From assembly GCA_027492575.1 (NCBI GenBank), contig JAPUEM010000102.1:40725-72792 (forward strand): a DNA stretch of 32,068 bases, read 5' to 3'. The position numbers and the translations under genes are program-made. This document shows positions 7,894 to 15,877 of the stretch, piece by piece. The DNA comes from Propionicimonas sp. (GTDB lineage Bacteria; Actinomycetota; Actinomycetes; Propionibacteriales; Propionibacteriaceae). Positions within the stretch are counted from its first letter, which is position 1; every line of letters starts with the position of its first letter. The notes under the pieces were generated by a model, which was not told the DNA's origin, searched no databases, and was given only the letters and a program-made list of their open reading frames with translations.

Positions 7894-9678
7894 ATGGCCC
7901 TCGAACTGCAGGCGCTGCGCAGCGCGGCACTGATGTCGGAGATCGCCTGGCGTCCGGAGCGCACCACCAACTCCGGGTTGTCCGAACTGCGCGCCCGCGC
8001 GCGGCTGGGAGCGATACCCCCGGGCGGCCAGGCGGCCCTCCTGGCACGCCAGCAGACCGCCACGGCCCGGCTGGCGATGGCGCCCGCCCTGGCCGCGGCC
8101 GCACCGCCCAAACACGACTGGCGCAATGTCGCCGGCGCCAGCTACCTGACCGCGGTGAAGGACCAGGCGGGCTGCGGCTCCTGCGTGGCCTTCGGGACGG
8201 TCGCGGTACTGGAGTCGATGGTCCGGATCGCCGCCAAGCAGCCGGGCTTGGCGGTCAACCTCTCCGAGTCCTACGCCTTCAACTGCCTCGGCCCCGATCA
8301 CGGCGCCTACCCCTGCCCCGACGGCGGCTGGTGGCCCCACCAGGCACTGTCCGCCATGAAGTCCGGCGTCGCGGACGAGGCCAACTTCCCCTACATCGAT
8401 CAGCCGGGCTGCCGTCGCGGGACGGACTGGAAGTCGCGGCTCACCAGGTTCGACGGCTTCACCCGCAAGACCTCGATCGGCGCGATGAAGACCTACCTGT
8501 CGACGGTCGGGCCGATGGTCGCCTGCTTCACGATCTACGAGGACTTCTTCTACTACTACGCCGGCGGGGTCTACACCTACAAGGCCGCCACCGCGGGCGA
8601 GGTGATCGGCGGCCACTGCGTGGCGATCGTGGGCTATGACGACGCCAAGAAGTGCTGGATCGCGAAGAACAGCTGGGGCACCGGCTGGGGCGAGGAGGGC
8701 TACTTCCGGATCTCCTACGGCAGCGCCGGGATCGACGCCGAGATGTGGGGCATCAACGGCAAGGTCACCTCGCCGCTCATCCGCACCGGGCTGAAGGTGC
8801 TGCTGGCCGGTTCCGGGAACGTCTACCTCACCGGCCGCGGCGGATCGGGCGCCTGGCAGCCGAAGGTCGACCGGCTCGACACCGGGACGCCCGGCGACCC
8901 GGGCAGCTTCACCACGCTCACGGCCGCCGCCTCGATCAACCGGCTGCACGTGCTGGGCCTGGTCGGCGGCAAGCTCTGGTACACCCGCAAACGGACGGAC
9001 GCGGGCTGGGCGACATGGCAGCGTCCGACCTCGACCATGCCGGCCGGGGTGACCAAATGGACGAAGGTCGGTTGCGCGACCGCGGGTGACGTCGTCCACA
9101 TCACCGCGCTGGCGGGCGGGGCGATCTGGCACACCCGGCGGACCTCGAAGAGCAACTGGCAGAAGGCCTGGGCGCCGGTGGCCTCTGCCACGACGGCGGC
9201 CGGGAAGTTCACCGCCCTTGCCTGTGCCACGCGGGGCAGCGAGGCCAACGTCGTGGCGATCGCCGGCGGCAAGCTGTGGCTGATCGTCCGCCGCAAGGAC
9301 GGCACCTGGAAGGCTCCCGCGGCGATCAAACCCTCGGACGGCCAGGTGCCGGGCGCCTTCACCGCGGTCGGCGCGGCGGCGGTCGACGGGAAGCTGAACG
9401 TCGTCGCGTTGAGCGGCGGACGCCCCTGGCTGCTGGAACGGGTCGGTGACGGCAGTTGGGGGACGTTCCGGCAGGTGCCCTCCACCGATTCCGGAACCGG
9501 CTTCACGGCGGTGGCCTGCGCCGACACCGGGCTCACCCTGCACGTGCTCGCCCTCGCCGGCGGCAAGGCCCGGCACACCCTCCGCCGACCGGACGGCAGC
9601 TGGCAGGCGGCCTTCACCGACGTCGGCGCCAAAGTGACCGGCGAGCCCGCGGCCCTCGTTGCCCTGGACGGCGCCTGA
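7894..9678 (+). CDS. Papain-family (C1A) cysteine protease with C-terminal propeller-like repeats
   Basis: Residues ~75-290 are a complete papain-type domain: oxyanion Gln91 and nucleophile Cys97 in DQAGCGSCVAFG, His241 in GGHCVAIVGYDD, and Asn259 in CWIAKNSWGTGWGEEGYF. The usual Trp after the catalytic Cys is Val here. Residues ~300-594 hold about five ~50-residue repeats of pattern F..V.A...G.L.VVALAGGKLW...R..DGSW, which look like beta-propeller or lectin blades for substrate or surface binding. I see no signal peptide, so location is unclear. The start at 7894 is chosen because GGGAGGAG lies 6-7 nt upstream; ATGs at 7750 and 7864 have poorer sites. The stop overlaps the start of a chagasin-like inhibitor gene. 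Confidence 0.87.
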   Translation: MALELQALRSAALMSEIAWRPERTTNSGLSELRARARLGAIPPGGQAALLARQQTATARLAMAPALAAAAPPKHDWRNVAGASYLTAVKDQAGCGSCVAFGTVAVLESMVRIAAKQPGLAVNLSESYAFNCLGPDHGAYPCPDGGWWPHQALSAMKSGVADEANFPYIDQPGCRRGTDWKSRLTRFDGFTRKTSIGAMKTYLSTVGPMVACFTIYEDFFYYYAGGVYTYKAATAGEVIGGHCVAIVGYDDAKKCWIAKNSWGTGWGEEGYFRISYGSAGIDAEMWGINGKVTSPLIRTGLKVLLAGSGNVYLTGRGGSGAWQPKVDRLDTGTPGDPGSFTTLTAAASINRLHVLGLVGGKLWYTRKRTDAGWATWQRPTSTMPAGVTKWTKVGCATAGDVVHITALAGGAIWHTRRTSKSNWQKAWAPVASATTAAGKFTALACATRGSEANVVAIAGGKLWLIVRRKDGTWKAPAAIKPSDGQVPGAFTAVGAAAVDGKLNVVALSGGRPWLLERVGDGSWGTFRQVPSTDSGTGFTAVACADTGLTLHVLALAGGKARHTLRRPDGSWQAAFTDVGAKVTGEPAALVALDGA

Positions 9679-9992
9679 TGACCGAATTGCCTGGCGAAGT
9701 GACGCTCACCGTCGGCGAGCGGTGCGAGGTCGCGCTGCCCGGTCTCGGGACGGCGGGTTACCGGTGGTGCGAGTCGGTCGGCGGGGACGTCGCCGCCGTC
9801 CAGATCGTGTGGCAGCGAGGGCCCTTGCCCGGCGACGAGCCGCGTCCGATCGGGGCCGGCGCACCCGAACGGCTGCAGATCACCGCCGAGGCGCCCGGCC
9901 ACGTGACCATCCACCTCACCCAGGAACGCCCCTGGGAGCGTGGACGGCCGCACGCCGAGCACACCATCGAGATCGAGATCCACCCGCTGTGA
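9678..9992 (+). CDS. Chagasin-type (I42) cysteine protease inhibitor
   Basis: A 104-residue protein with the three chagasin loops: GLGTAGYRW (the NPTTGYxW loop), a Gly-rich middle loop near PIGAGAPERL, and QERPWE (the RPW loop), in an all-beta context (VTLTVGERCEVALPG, GHVTIHLTQ). I42 inhibitors block papain-family proteases by inserting these loops into the active-site cleft. The ATG at 9678 shares one base with the protease stop (TGATG), so the two are translationally coupled. No secretion signal is visible, matching the protease, which suggests a cytosolic safety partner. Confidence 0.82.
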   Translation: MTELPGEVTLTVGERCEVALPGLGTAGYRWCESVGGDVAAVQIVWQRGPLPGDEPRPIGAGAPERLQITAEAPGHVTIHLTQERPWERGRPHAEHTIEIEIHPL

Positions 9993-10032
9993 GCCGGGAA
10001 TAGCCATCGTGCCCGGCATGGTTGTGCGCAAC

Positions 10033-11055
10033 ATGAGCGAGATCGAGTTCGGCCTGGACACCTTCGGCGGCGTCACCCGGGATGCTGAAGGGCAGCCGGT
10101 GCACCACGCGCAGGTCATCCGAGATCTGGTCGAGGACGGGGTCACCGCCGACCAACTCGGCCTGGACTTCTTCGGCGTCGGCGAGCACCACCGTCCCGAC
10201 TTCGCCGTCTCCAGCCCCGAGATGGTGCTGGCGGCGATCGCGGCCCGCACCCGGCGGATCCGGCTGGGTTCGACGGTGACCGTGCTGAGCTCGGACGACC
10301 CGGTGCGGGTCTTCGAGCGCTTCGCCACCCTGGACGCGGTCTCGAACGGCCGCGCGGAGATCGTCGCCGGACGGGGCTCGTTCATCGAGTCGTTCCCCTT
10401 GTTCGGCTACGACCTCGGCGACTACGAGGTGCTCTTCGACGAGAAGCTCGCGCTGCTGGCCGCCCTGCTCAAGGAGGAGCCGGTCACCTGGAGCGGGACC
10501 ACCCGCGCCGCGCTGACCGACCAGCGGGTCTACCCCGAGACCGCAGGCGGCATCCCGGCCTGGGTCGGCGTCGGCGGCAGCCCGGAATCGGTGGTGCGCA
10601 CCGCCCACCACGGCTTCCGCCTGTTCCTGGCCATCATCGGCGGACCGGCCGCCCGGTTCGCCCCCTACATCGACCTCTTCGACCGCGCCCAGGACGAGTT
10701 CGGCGTCGAGCACCAGCCGGTCGCCGTCCACTCCCCCGGCCTGGTCGCCGAGACCGACGAGGCCGCCCGCGCGCTGGTCCACGACGGCTGGCACGCGATG
10801 CGCCGCCGCATGATGACCGAGCGCGGCTGGCCCGCCCCCGCCGCCGGCGACTTCGAGCGCGAGATCGAGACCGGCTCGCTCTATGTCGGCTCCCCCGAGA
10901 CGGTCGCCCGCAAGATCGTCGGCACCCTGCAGACCCTTCGGGTCAACCGCTTCGACCTGAAGTACGACCAGCCCGTCCAGCACGCCGACCAGCTCCGCTC
11001 CATCGAACTCTACGGAAGTAGAGTCGTCCCGCTGGTGAAGGACATGCTGGCCTAG
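10033..11055 (+). CDS. LLM class flavin-dependent oxidoreductase
   Basis: The 340-residue protein has the luciferase-like monooxygenase TIM-barrel pattern: FFGVGEHHRPDFAVSSPEMVLAA-type N-terminus, RIRLGSTVTVLSSDDPVRVFERFATLDAVSNGR, AEIVAGRGSFIES and GSPETVARKI near the C-terminus. Such enzymes use FMN or F420; the substrate is not deducible. The ATG at 10033 gives the typical MSEIEFGLDTFG start, although ATG 10018 is also possible and neither has a clear ribosome site. Its stop overlaps the stop of the convergent arsC-like gene by 3 bp. Confidence 0.88.
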   Translation: MSEIEFGLDTFGGVTRDAEGQPVHHAQVIRDLVEDGVTADQLGLDFFGVGEHHRPDFAVSSPEMVLAAIAARTRRIRLGSTVTVLSSDDPVRVFERFATLDAVSNGRAEIVAGRGSFIESFPLFGYDLGDYEVLFDEKLALLAALLKEEPVTWSGTTRAALTDQRVYPETAGGIPAWVGVGGSPESVVRTAHHGFRLFLAIIGGPAARFAPYIDLFDRAQDEFGVEHQPVAVHSPGLVAETDEAARALVHDGWHAMRRRMMTERGWPAPAAGDFEREIETGSLYVGSPETVARKIVGTLQTLRVNRFDLKYDQPVQHADQLRSIELYGSRVVPLVKDMLA

Positions 11056-11456
11056 CGGTCGAGCGAGGCGATCAGCGCCTGGATCCGGGCCTTGATCTGG
11101 TCGCGGATCGGGCGGATTGACTCGATGCCCTGACCAGCTGGGTCGTCGAGCTTCCAATCCTCGTAGCGCTTGCCCGGGTAGTACGGGCAAGCGTCGCCGC
11201 AGCCCATCGTGATGACGACATCCGAAGCCTGCACCGCCTCGGCGGTGAGCACCTTGGGCTGCTCCGCGGTGAGGTCGATGCCTTCTTCGAGCATGGCCGC
11301 GACGGCCATGGGGTTGATCTGGTCAGCGGGCATGGAGCCGGCGGAGCGAACCTCGATCCGGTCGCCGGCGAGATGCCGGAGGTAGCCGGCCGCCATCTGG
11401 GAGCGGCCGGCGTTGTGGACACAGACAAAGAGCACGGACGGCTTGGTGTCGGTCAT
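11052..11456 (-). CDS. arsC: Arsenate reductase, low-molecular-weight phosphatase fold
   Basis: The 134-residue protein begins with the P-loop FVCVHNAGRSQMAAGYLRHLAG, the CX5R motif of LMW-phosphatase-type arsenate reductases. MGCGDACPYYPGKRYEDWKL carries the further cysteines and leads into DDPAGQ. This is the form seen in actinobacteria, which uses a thiol cofactor to reduce arsenate to arsenite. Its ATG overlaps the stop of an APC permease gene (ATGA). No arsenite pump (ArsB or Acr3) is next to it, so a general phosphatase role is not excluded. Confidence 0.88.
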   Translation of the reverse strand: MTDTKPSVLFVCVHNAGRSQMAAGYLRHLAGDRIEVRSAGSMPADQINPMAVAAMLEEGIDLTAEQPKVLTAEAVQASDVVITMGCGDACPYYPGKRYEDWKLDDPAGQGIESIRPIRDQIKARIQALIASLDR

Positions 11457-12745
11457 GGTTGGGTCTTCTCTCTTCCATTGGTGGGTTGGCGAGGGGTTCG
11501 AGGGGACGCGGAGGGCGGTAGGCCGCGTCCGATGATCCCGACGAGCAGGACGGCTGCTCCGGTGAGGACCGAGCTGAGCGGCAGGGTCAGCGCGAGGGCG
11601 AGGCAGGCCGACAGACCGGCGATGTTGATCGCGCGCGGCCAGCGACGCTCGGCGGCGGGTTGACGGAAAGCGGCCAGGTTGGTGATGGCGTAGTAGACGA
11701 GCACGCCGAAGGAGCTGAAGCCAATGGCGGTGCGCAGGTCCGCCACGCAGACCAGGGCGGTGATCGCGCCGGCGATCACGACCTGGGCGCGGTCGGGCAC
11801 GTGATGCCTGGGGTGCACGGAGGCCAGGGCTGTCGGCAGGTCTCGCTCGCGCGCCATCGCGAGCACGGTACGGCCCACACCCGCCAGCAGCGCCAGCAAC
11901 GCTCCCAGGCATGCGGCGGTCGCACCGACGCGCGCCACGATGCCGGCCCAGTGACCGCCGGCTGCCTCGGCGGCCGCCGCGACGGGCGTCCGCTCGTTGG
12001 CGAGACCGGTTCCGAGCACCAGCAGCAGACAGTAGGCGACCAGGGCGTAGATCGCGATCGCGACCCCGAGCGCGATCAGGATCGCGCGTCCCAGCACCCG
12101 CGGCCGCCGCACCTCCTCGGCGAGGGTGGCGATCCGGGCGTAGCCCGCGAAGGCGAAGAACAGCAGCCCTGCGGCTTGGAGCACGCCGAAGACATCGCCC
12201 TTGCCGGTCGCGGCCCAGGGGTCGGGAGCCCGCGTGTCGCTGGCGAGACAGACGATGAGCACAGTGCCGAGGGTGAGCAGGATCATGCCCAGCAGCACCC
12301 TCGCTGCCAGCGCGGTACGCGTGACCCCACGCAGATTGGCCGCCGTCAGAGCAACGACCGCGGCGACCGCGAGCAGGCGATGCCACCCGGTCGCGACCCC
12401 CGGCAGCGCATAGGCGGCGAAGGTGATCGCCATCGCCGCGCACGAGGCGGTCTTGCCGATCACGAATCCCCAGCCGGCGACGAATCCCCACCAGGGTCCG
12501 AGCACGAGTCTCCCGAAGAGATAGGTGCCACCGGAGGCGGGGTAGGCCATCGCCAGCTGCGCGGACGCTGCCGCGTTGCAGAAGGCGACGGCGGCCGCGA
12601 TGGCCAGCCCGATGAACAGCCCCGCCCCGGCCGCTTGCGCCGCGGGTGCGAAGGCGACGAACACTCCCGCGCCGATCATCGCGCACAAACCGATCACCAC
12701 GGCATCGCCAGTGCCGAGACGCCTCTCGAGGCCGGGTTGGGTCAC
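11453..12745 (-). CDS. APC superfamily amino-acid/polyamine-type permease
   Basis: A 430-residue membrane protein with about twelve helices. The N-terminal motif LGTGDAVVIGLCAMIGAGVFV is the first-helix signature of the APC superfamily (unwound GAGVF segment), followed by AYPASGGTYLFGRLVLGPWWGFVAGW. The start is GTG at 12745 (VTQPGLERRLG); the longer frame to 12805 is Cys/His-rich and looks non-coding. It is co-translated with arsC. Substrate unknown: an amino acid or amine is expected from the family. The pairing with arsC is unusual, since arsenite efflux is normally by ArsB/Acr3. Confidence 0.85.
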   Translation of the reverse strand: MTQPGLERRLGTGDAVVIGLCAMIGAGVFVAFAPAAQAAGAGLFIGLAIAAAVAFCNAAASAQLAMAYPASGGTYLFGRLVLGPWWGFVAGWGFVIGKTASCAAMAITFAAYALPGVATGWHRLLAVAAVVALTAANLRGVTRTALAARVLLGMILLTLGTVLIVCLASDTRAPDPWAATGKGDVFGVLQAAGLLFFAFAGYARIATLAEEVRRPRVLGRAILIALGVAIAIYALVAYCLLLVLGTGLANERTPVAAAAEAAGGHWAGIVARVGATAACLGALLALLAGVGRTVLAMARERDLPTALASVHPRHHVPDRAQVVIAGAITALVCVADLRTAIGFSSFGVLVYYAITNLAAFRQPAAERRWPRAINIAGLSACLALALTLPLSSVLTGAAVLLVGIIGRGLPPSASPRTPRQPTNGREKTQP

Positions 12746-12842
12746 GGCGCCATCCTGGTGCCCTTCGGTGAACAACCGGTGACACCGGCAGCCATCGCAT
12801 CCCACGGCCCTGCAGGACGAGCGCAGGCTGCGCGGGGATGGG

Positions 12843-13820
12843 TCATGGGGAGCAGAGGGCGTCTCCGATGGCTGTCCGGGAGTAGATCACGGAACGCCCC
12901 TCGCGGCGGCGAACGACCAGGCCGGCGTCGCGGAGCACCCCGAGATGGGTGCTCACCCCGCCGGCGCTCCAGCCGGTGCGTTGTGCGATGGCCAGCGTCG
13001 AGGCCGGCCGGTCCAGTGACCGGAGGATGGCGGCCCGGCGCCGGCCGATGAGTTCGTCCAGCCGGCCCTCGCTCTCTCGCTTCCAGAGGTCGCCGATGCC
13101 GGGCGGCTGGTAGGTCAGGGCCGGCGTCCAGGGCGGGTCGATGCGCGGCCAGACACCGAAGGCGAGGACGGACGGGATGAGCAGCAGCCCACGGCCGGCC
13201 AGATCCACATCTCGCGGCTCCACCGCAACCGGCGAGATCGTCAGGGTCCGGCCGTCCCAGGTGATGTCGCGGTCGAGGTCGGCGAAGGCGGAGTGGCCGC
13301 CGCTGGCGACCAGGTGCCGGGCACGGGTGGCGATCTCGCCTTCCAGGGAGGCCGCCATCCGCGGCCACCAGGGTTCGATCGCGGCATCCCAGAGCGCGCG
13401 CAACTGCGGCACGAGCCGGGCCAGCGCGGTCTCCGGATCGTTGACGAAGATCTCCACGGAATCCGGCACGCCCTCGGGATGGGCCCGCTGGATGTCGGCT
13501 CGCACCACGTCAGGGTCGGTGGCCGCGACGCGGGCCAGTTCGTCCTCGATCCGCGGATGCGGGCTGACCGGAGGCGGCGCGTTGAAGTTCGGCCACGACC
13601 GGCGGCCCAGCGGTGCGGCTGCGAACACCAGCCCGAGGTCGACGCCCGCCAGCCGAGGCACGGCGGCCTCCGCCCATCGGCGATGCTCCGGGAACCGGCG
13701 CGGCTGCCGCACGACATAGGCGGCGCCCACCAACTCGATCAGCGGCGAGATCGCGAAGCGCGTCCGCAACAGGTCGTCACGGTCGAACCGATAGCGGACG
13801 CTCGGGACCTGGTGCGGCAT
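12843..13820 (-). CDS. ArsR-type winged-helix regulator with DUF5937-like N-terminal domain
   Basis: The 325-residue protein has its DNA-binding domain at the C-terminus (about 255-320: RRAAILRSLDRPASTLAIAQRTG, GGVSTHLGVLRDAGLVVRRREG), with the ArsR-type recognition helix and wing. The first ~240 residues match the pattern of the actinobacterial DUF5937 domain (YRFDRDDLLRTRFAISPLIELVGA). The effector is unknown. A perfect inverted repeat begins 3 bp before its start codon and probably serves for autoregulation and control of the divergent reductase gene. It lies 97 bp upstream of the permease/arsC pair on the same strand, so it might also influence those. Confidence 0.86.
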   Translation of the reverse strand: MPHQVPSVRYRFDRDDLLRTRFAISPLIELVGAAYVVRQPRRFPEHRRWAEAAVPRLAGVDLGLVFAAAPLGRRSWPNFNAPPPVSPHPRIEDELARVAATDPDVVRADIQRAHPEGVPDSVEIFVNDPETALARLVPQLRALWDAAIEPWWPRMAASLEGEIATRARHLVASGGHSAFADLDRDITWDGRTLTISPVAVEPRDVDLAGRGLLLIPSVLAFGVWPRIDPPWTPALTYQPPGIGDLWKRESEGRLDELIGRRRAAILRSLDRPASTLAIAQRTGWSAGGVSTHLGVLRDAGLVVRRREGRSVIYSRTAIGDALCSP

Positions 13821-13822
13821 TT

Positions 13823-13840
13823 ATTCAGAATAGTCTGAAT
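13823..13840. promoter_or_regulatory. Operator between the ArsR-type gene and the RibD-like gene
   Basis: ATTCAGA-ATAG-TCTGAAT is a perfect 7-bp inverted repeat with a 4-bp spacer. It lies 3 bp from the ArsR-type start and 68 bp before the divergent RibD-like gene. ArsR-family proteins bind dyads of about this size as dimers. The position suggests repression of both divergent genes. Confidence 0.6.
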
Positions 13841-13907
13841 CTGTGGACGTCGCTCGGCCGCGGGCGTAGACCTGAACCAAGCGCGGCACACCTGAGAAGG
13901 AGCGATC

Positions 13908-14492
13908 ATGAACAAGGTGATCATGCACAACGTGGTCTCGGTCGACGGGTTCATCGCGGACGACAACGATGACGTCGGCCCGCTGTTCGACTGGTACTTC
14001 AACGGCGACACTCCCCCGGTGGAGGGCAGCGGATTCCGCATGACGCAGCCGTCGGCCGACTACGTCCGGCCGCTGTGGGAGGGCATCGGAGCGATGGTGA
14101 TCGGCCGGCGCCTGTTCGACCTGATGGACGGTTGGGACGGTCGTCCGCCGGTCGGCGACCACGTGGTCGTCGTGTCGCATCGTCCGAAGCCCACGGGCTG
14201 GCACCCTGAGGCTTCGTACCACTTCATCGATGACATTGCCGAGGCCGTCACCACCGCCCGGAAGCTTGCCGGCGATCGCATCGTCTCCGTCGCCGCCGGC
14301 GAGGTCGGCGGGCAAGCGCTGGCCGCCGGATTGGTCGACGAAGTCGCCATGGACGTCGTGCCGGTCGTGTTCGGCTCGGGCAGACGCTATTTCGGCTCGC
14401 TGCAGGCCCAGCAGCTCCTGGAGGATCCGCACGTGGTCATCCAGGGTGACCGCGTCCTGCACCTGCGGTACCGCGTCGCTCGGGTGGCCTGA
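13908..14492 (+). CDS. Dihydrofolate reductase family protein (RibD C-terminal domain)
   Basis: A 194-residue protein of the RibD-C/DHFR-like fold: MNKVIMHNVVSVDGFIAD (substrate strand), GAMVIGRRLFDLMDGW, and SVAAGEVGGQALAAGLVDEVAMDVVPVVFGSGRRYFGSL, the NADPH-binding Gly-rich end typical of these small standalone reductases. The ATG at 13908 has GAAGGAGCG 6 nt upstream. It is divergent from the ArsR-type regulator and probably controlled by it. Substrate is unknown; these proteins are frequent in actinobacteria and not true DHFRs. Confidence 0.88.
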   Translation: MNKVIMHNVVSVDGFIADDNDDVGPLFDWYFNGDTPPVEGSGFRMTQPSADYVRPLWEGIGAMVIGRRLFDLMDGWDGRPPVGDHVVVVSHRPKPTGWHPEASYHFIDDIAEAVTTARKLAGDRIVSVAAGEVGGQALAAGLVDEVAMDVVPVVFGSGRRYFGSLQAQQLLEDPHVVIQGDRVLHLRYRVARVA

Positions 14493-14549
14493 GCTCGCCT
14501 GGCTCGATGCGTGCAGGTCGCCGGCGAACCCGACGTTGACGCACAGGAT

Positions 14550-14587
14550 CGCGGGAGGGCCTGGCGCCGGCACCAGGCCCTCCCGCG
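14550..14587. terminator. Bidirectional stem-loop between convergent genes
   Basis: CGCGGGAGGGCCTGG (14550-14564) pairs perfectly over 15 bp with CCAGGCCCTCCCGCG (14573-14587) around an 8-nt loop. It sits between the convergent RibD-like and NTF2-like genes. There is no T tract, as is common for actinobacterial terminators. Confidence 0.8.
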
Positions 14588-14597
14588 TATCAACAAC

Positions 14598-14972
14598 TCA
14601 GGCGGTGCCGAAGGGGTTGTCGATGACGTAGCGCCAGCCGTGCTGCTCGTCATGGACGGCCACGTCGGCGGTGGTGCCGGCGAGGTTGATCTCGGAGCCG
14701 TCGGGGCCGGTGCCGGTGATCGTCCAGTCGGCGATCGCGAGACCGGTCTTGCCGGACTGGAAGACGTGGCGCACCGACATGCTGATCGGCAGGTTCAGGC
14801 CGAGGAACTGCTCGAGCGCACCGCGAACGGCGGCCTCGCCGGTGAGCGGGGCGCCGGGGGCGGGGACGAAGACGACGTCATCGGTGTTGAGGGCCATCAG
14901 GCCGTCGAGGTCGCGCGCGTTGAAACGGTCGGCGAAGGCGAGGTTGAGCTGGTCGAGAGCGTTCACTGTCAT
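14598..14972 (-). CDS. NTF2-like (SnoaL-type) family protein
   Basis: A 124-residue single-domain protein with the NTF2-like pattern: FADRFNARDLDGLMALNTDDVVFVPAPG, then GEAAVRGALEQFLGLNLPISM and a final beta sheet with GWRYVIDNPFG. The fold forms a cone-shaped pocket used by isomerases, hydratases or regulators; no catalytic residues can be assigned. The ATG at 14972 has AAAGGAA upstream. It is downstream of an ECF-type sigma factor gene and preceded by an ECF-like promoter (15025-15050). Confidence 0.83.
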   Translation of the reverse strand: MTVNALDQLNLAFADRFNARDLDGLMALNTDDVVFVPAPGAPLTGEAAVRGALEQFLGLNLPISMSVRHVFQSGKTGLAIADWTITGTGPDGSEINLAGTTADVAVHDEQHGWRYVIDNPFGTA

Positions 14973-15024
14973 AGGGGTTCCTTTCCCATCCGGGCCCCGC
15001 TCCGTGCGGGTCTCTACAGAGAAA

Positions 15025-15050
15025 GACGCTGCGCTTCGCGAAGTGTGACA
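15025..15050 (-). promoter_or_regulatory. ECF-type promoter upstream of the NTF2-like gene
   Basis: On the minus strand TGTCACA (15050-15044) is followed after 15 nt by CGTC (15028-15025), 52 nt before the NTF2-like start. TGTCACA with a downstream CGTC is, as I recall, the promoter type of ECF41 sigma factors, which often carry a fused SnoaL/NTF2 domain. The spacing is close to what I recall. Whether the adjacent sigma factor uses it is inference. Confidence 0.5.
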
Positions 15051-15076
15051 GCGGGAACAGTCGGTTTCTCGACCAG

Positions 15077-15631
15077 TCAGGACGCGGGATGCGGCTCCTG
15101 ATCGGACATGCCCGACTGCCGGCACGCGTCGAGCGCTCGCCGCGCGCGGGTGATGCGCTGCCGCGCGGTTGCCGGGGTGATGTTCAGGCGCTCGGCGATC
15201 TCCGGCGCCGAGAGTTGCTCCACCGCGCTCAGCAGCAGCGGCTCGCGCAGCGACTCCGAGAGCCCGTTCAGCGCCTGCAATGCGGCGTCGAGGATGACGC
15301 GCATCTCGACCTCGCCCACGACGTTCTGCCGGCCGGCCCGATCTTCTTCCAGCGCTTCGACCGGACGCCGGGCCCGCTGCCGCGCGAGGTCGGTCGCGGC
15401 ATCCCTCGCGATGGTGTCCAGCCACGAGCACATCTGCCCGGGCTCGGGGGCGTGCAGGTGCTCGATCGACCGCCACGCGTGCAAGAGCGCGGTCTGGGCG
15501 ACATCGTCGGCATCGTCGACCGGCACGCCGAGCGAGATGCTGCGCCGACGCAACCGCTGCGGGTCGTCCGCGATCATCGCGGTCAGCGAGGCGCGACGCT
15601 CATCACCGCCGGTCGTCGACTCTGCGATCAT
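15077..15631 (-). CDS. RNA polymerase sigma factor, sigma-70 family (ECF type)
   Basis: The 184-residue protein has a sigma-2 region (about 38-90: DDADDVAQTALLHAWRSI, WLDTIARDAATDLARQRARR) and sigma-4 (about 120-175: ALQALNGLSESLREPLLLSAVEQLSAPEIAERLNITPATARQRITRARRAL) with the HTH recognition helix. It lacks the C-terminal NTF2/SnoaL extension of some ECF groups, but a separate NTF2-like gene lies directly downstream. No anti-sigma gene is adjacent. The start is ATG at 15631. The region 15632-15826 upstream is non-coding and AT-poor apart from CACTCAGAATACC. Confidence 0.85.
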   Translation of the reverse strand: MIAESTTGGDERRASLTAMIADDPQRLRRRSISLGVPVDDADDVAQTALLHAWRSIEHLHAPEPGQMCSWLDTIARDAATDLARQRARRPVEALEEDRAGRQNVVGEVEMRVILDAALQALNGLSESLREPLLLSAVEQLSAPEIAERLNITPATARQRITRARRALDACRQSGMSDQEPHPAS

Positions 15632-15826
15632 CGCGCTCCTGTCGCCTGTGCCGATCCAGGTTGTGCATGGCCCTAGGGCGCACTCAGAATACCTCCGTTC
15701 AAGGCAGGCGATCAGGCGCCGGAGCGCGCCCTCGTCCGCGCATTCCCGGCCGATCAGGCGAGCCCACGCAGTGTTCGGCGGAGGGCGCGCCTATCGTGAA
15801 GAAGCCGGCACCTGGAAGGAACCGCG

Positions 15827-15877
15827 ATGAACCCTGACGATCCGAGCACGCCGACCCAGCGGATGCGGGCGCGATGA
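15827..15877 (+). CDS. 16-residue leader ORF upstream of the 106-aa gene
   Basis: An ATG at 15827 preceded by GGAAGGAA (spacing about 5 nt) opens MNPDDPSTPTQRMRAR, then stops with TGA that overlaps the ATG of the next gene (ATGA at 15874-15877). The good ribosome site here and none before the downstream gene suggest translational coupling. It could be a leader peptide, or a sequence or natural frameshift may separate it from the 106-aa protein. Confidence 0.45.
   Translation: MNPDDPSTPTQRMRAR

Noticed and set aside
7834..9576. 580-codon minus-strand frame opposite the protease
   Set aside because: Composition is Gly/Arg/Ala-rich with no motif, whereas the plus strand has a complete catalytic domain.
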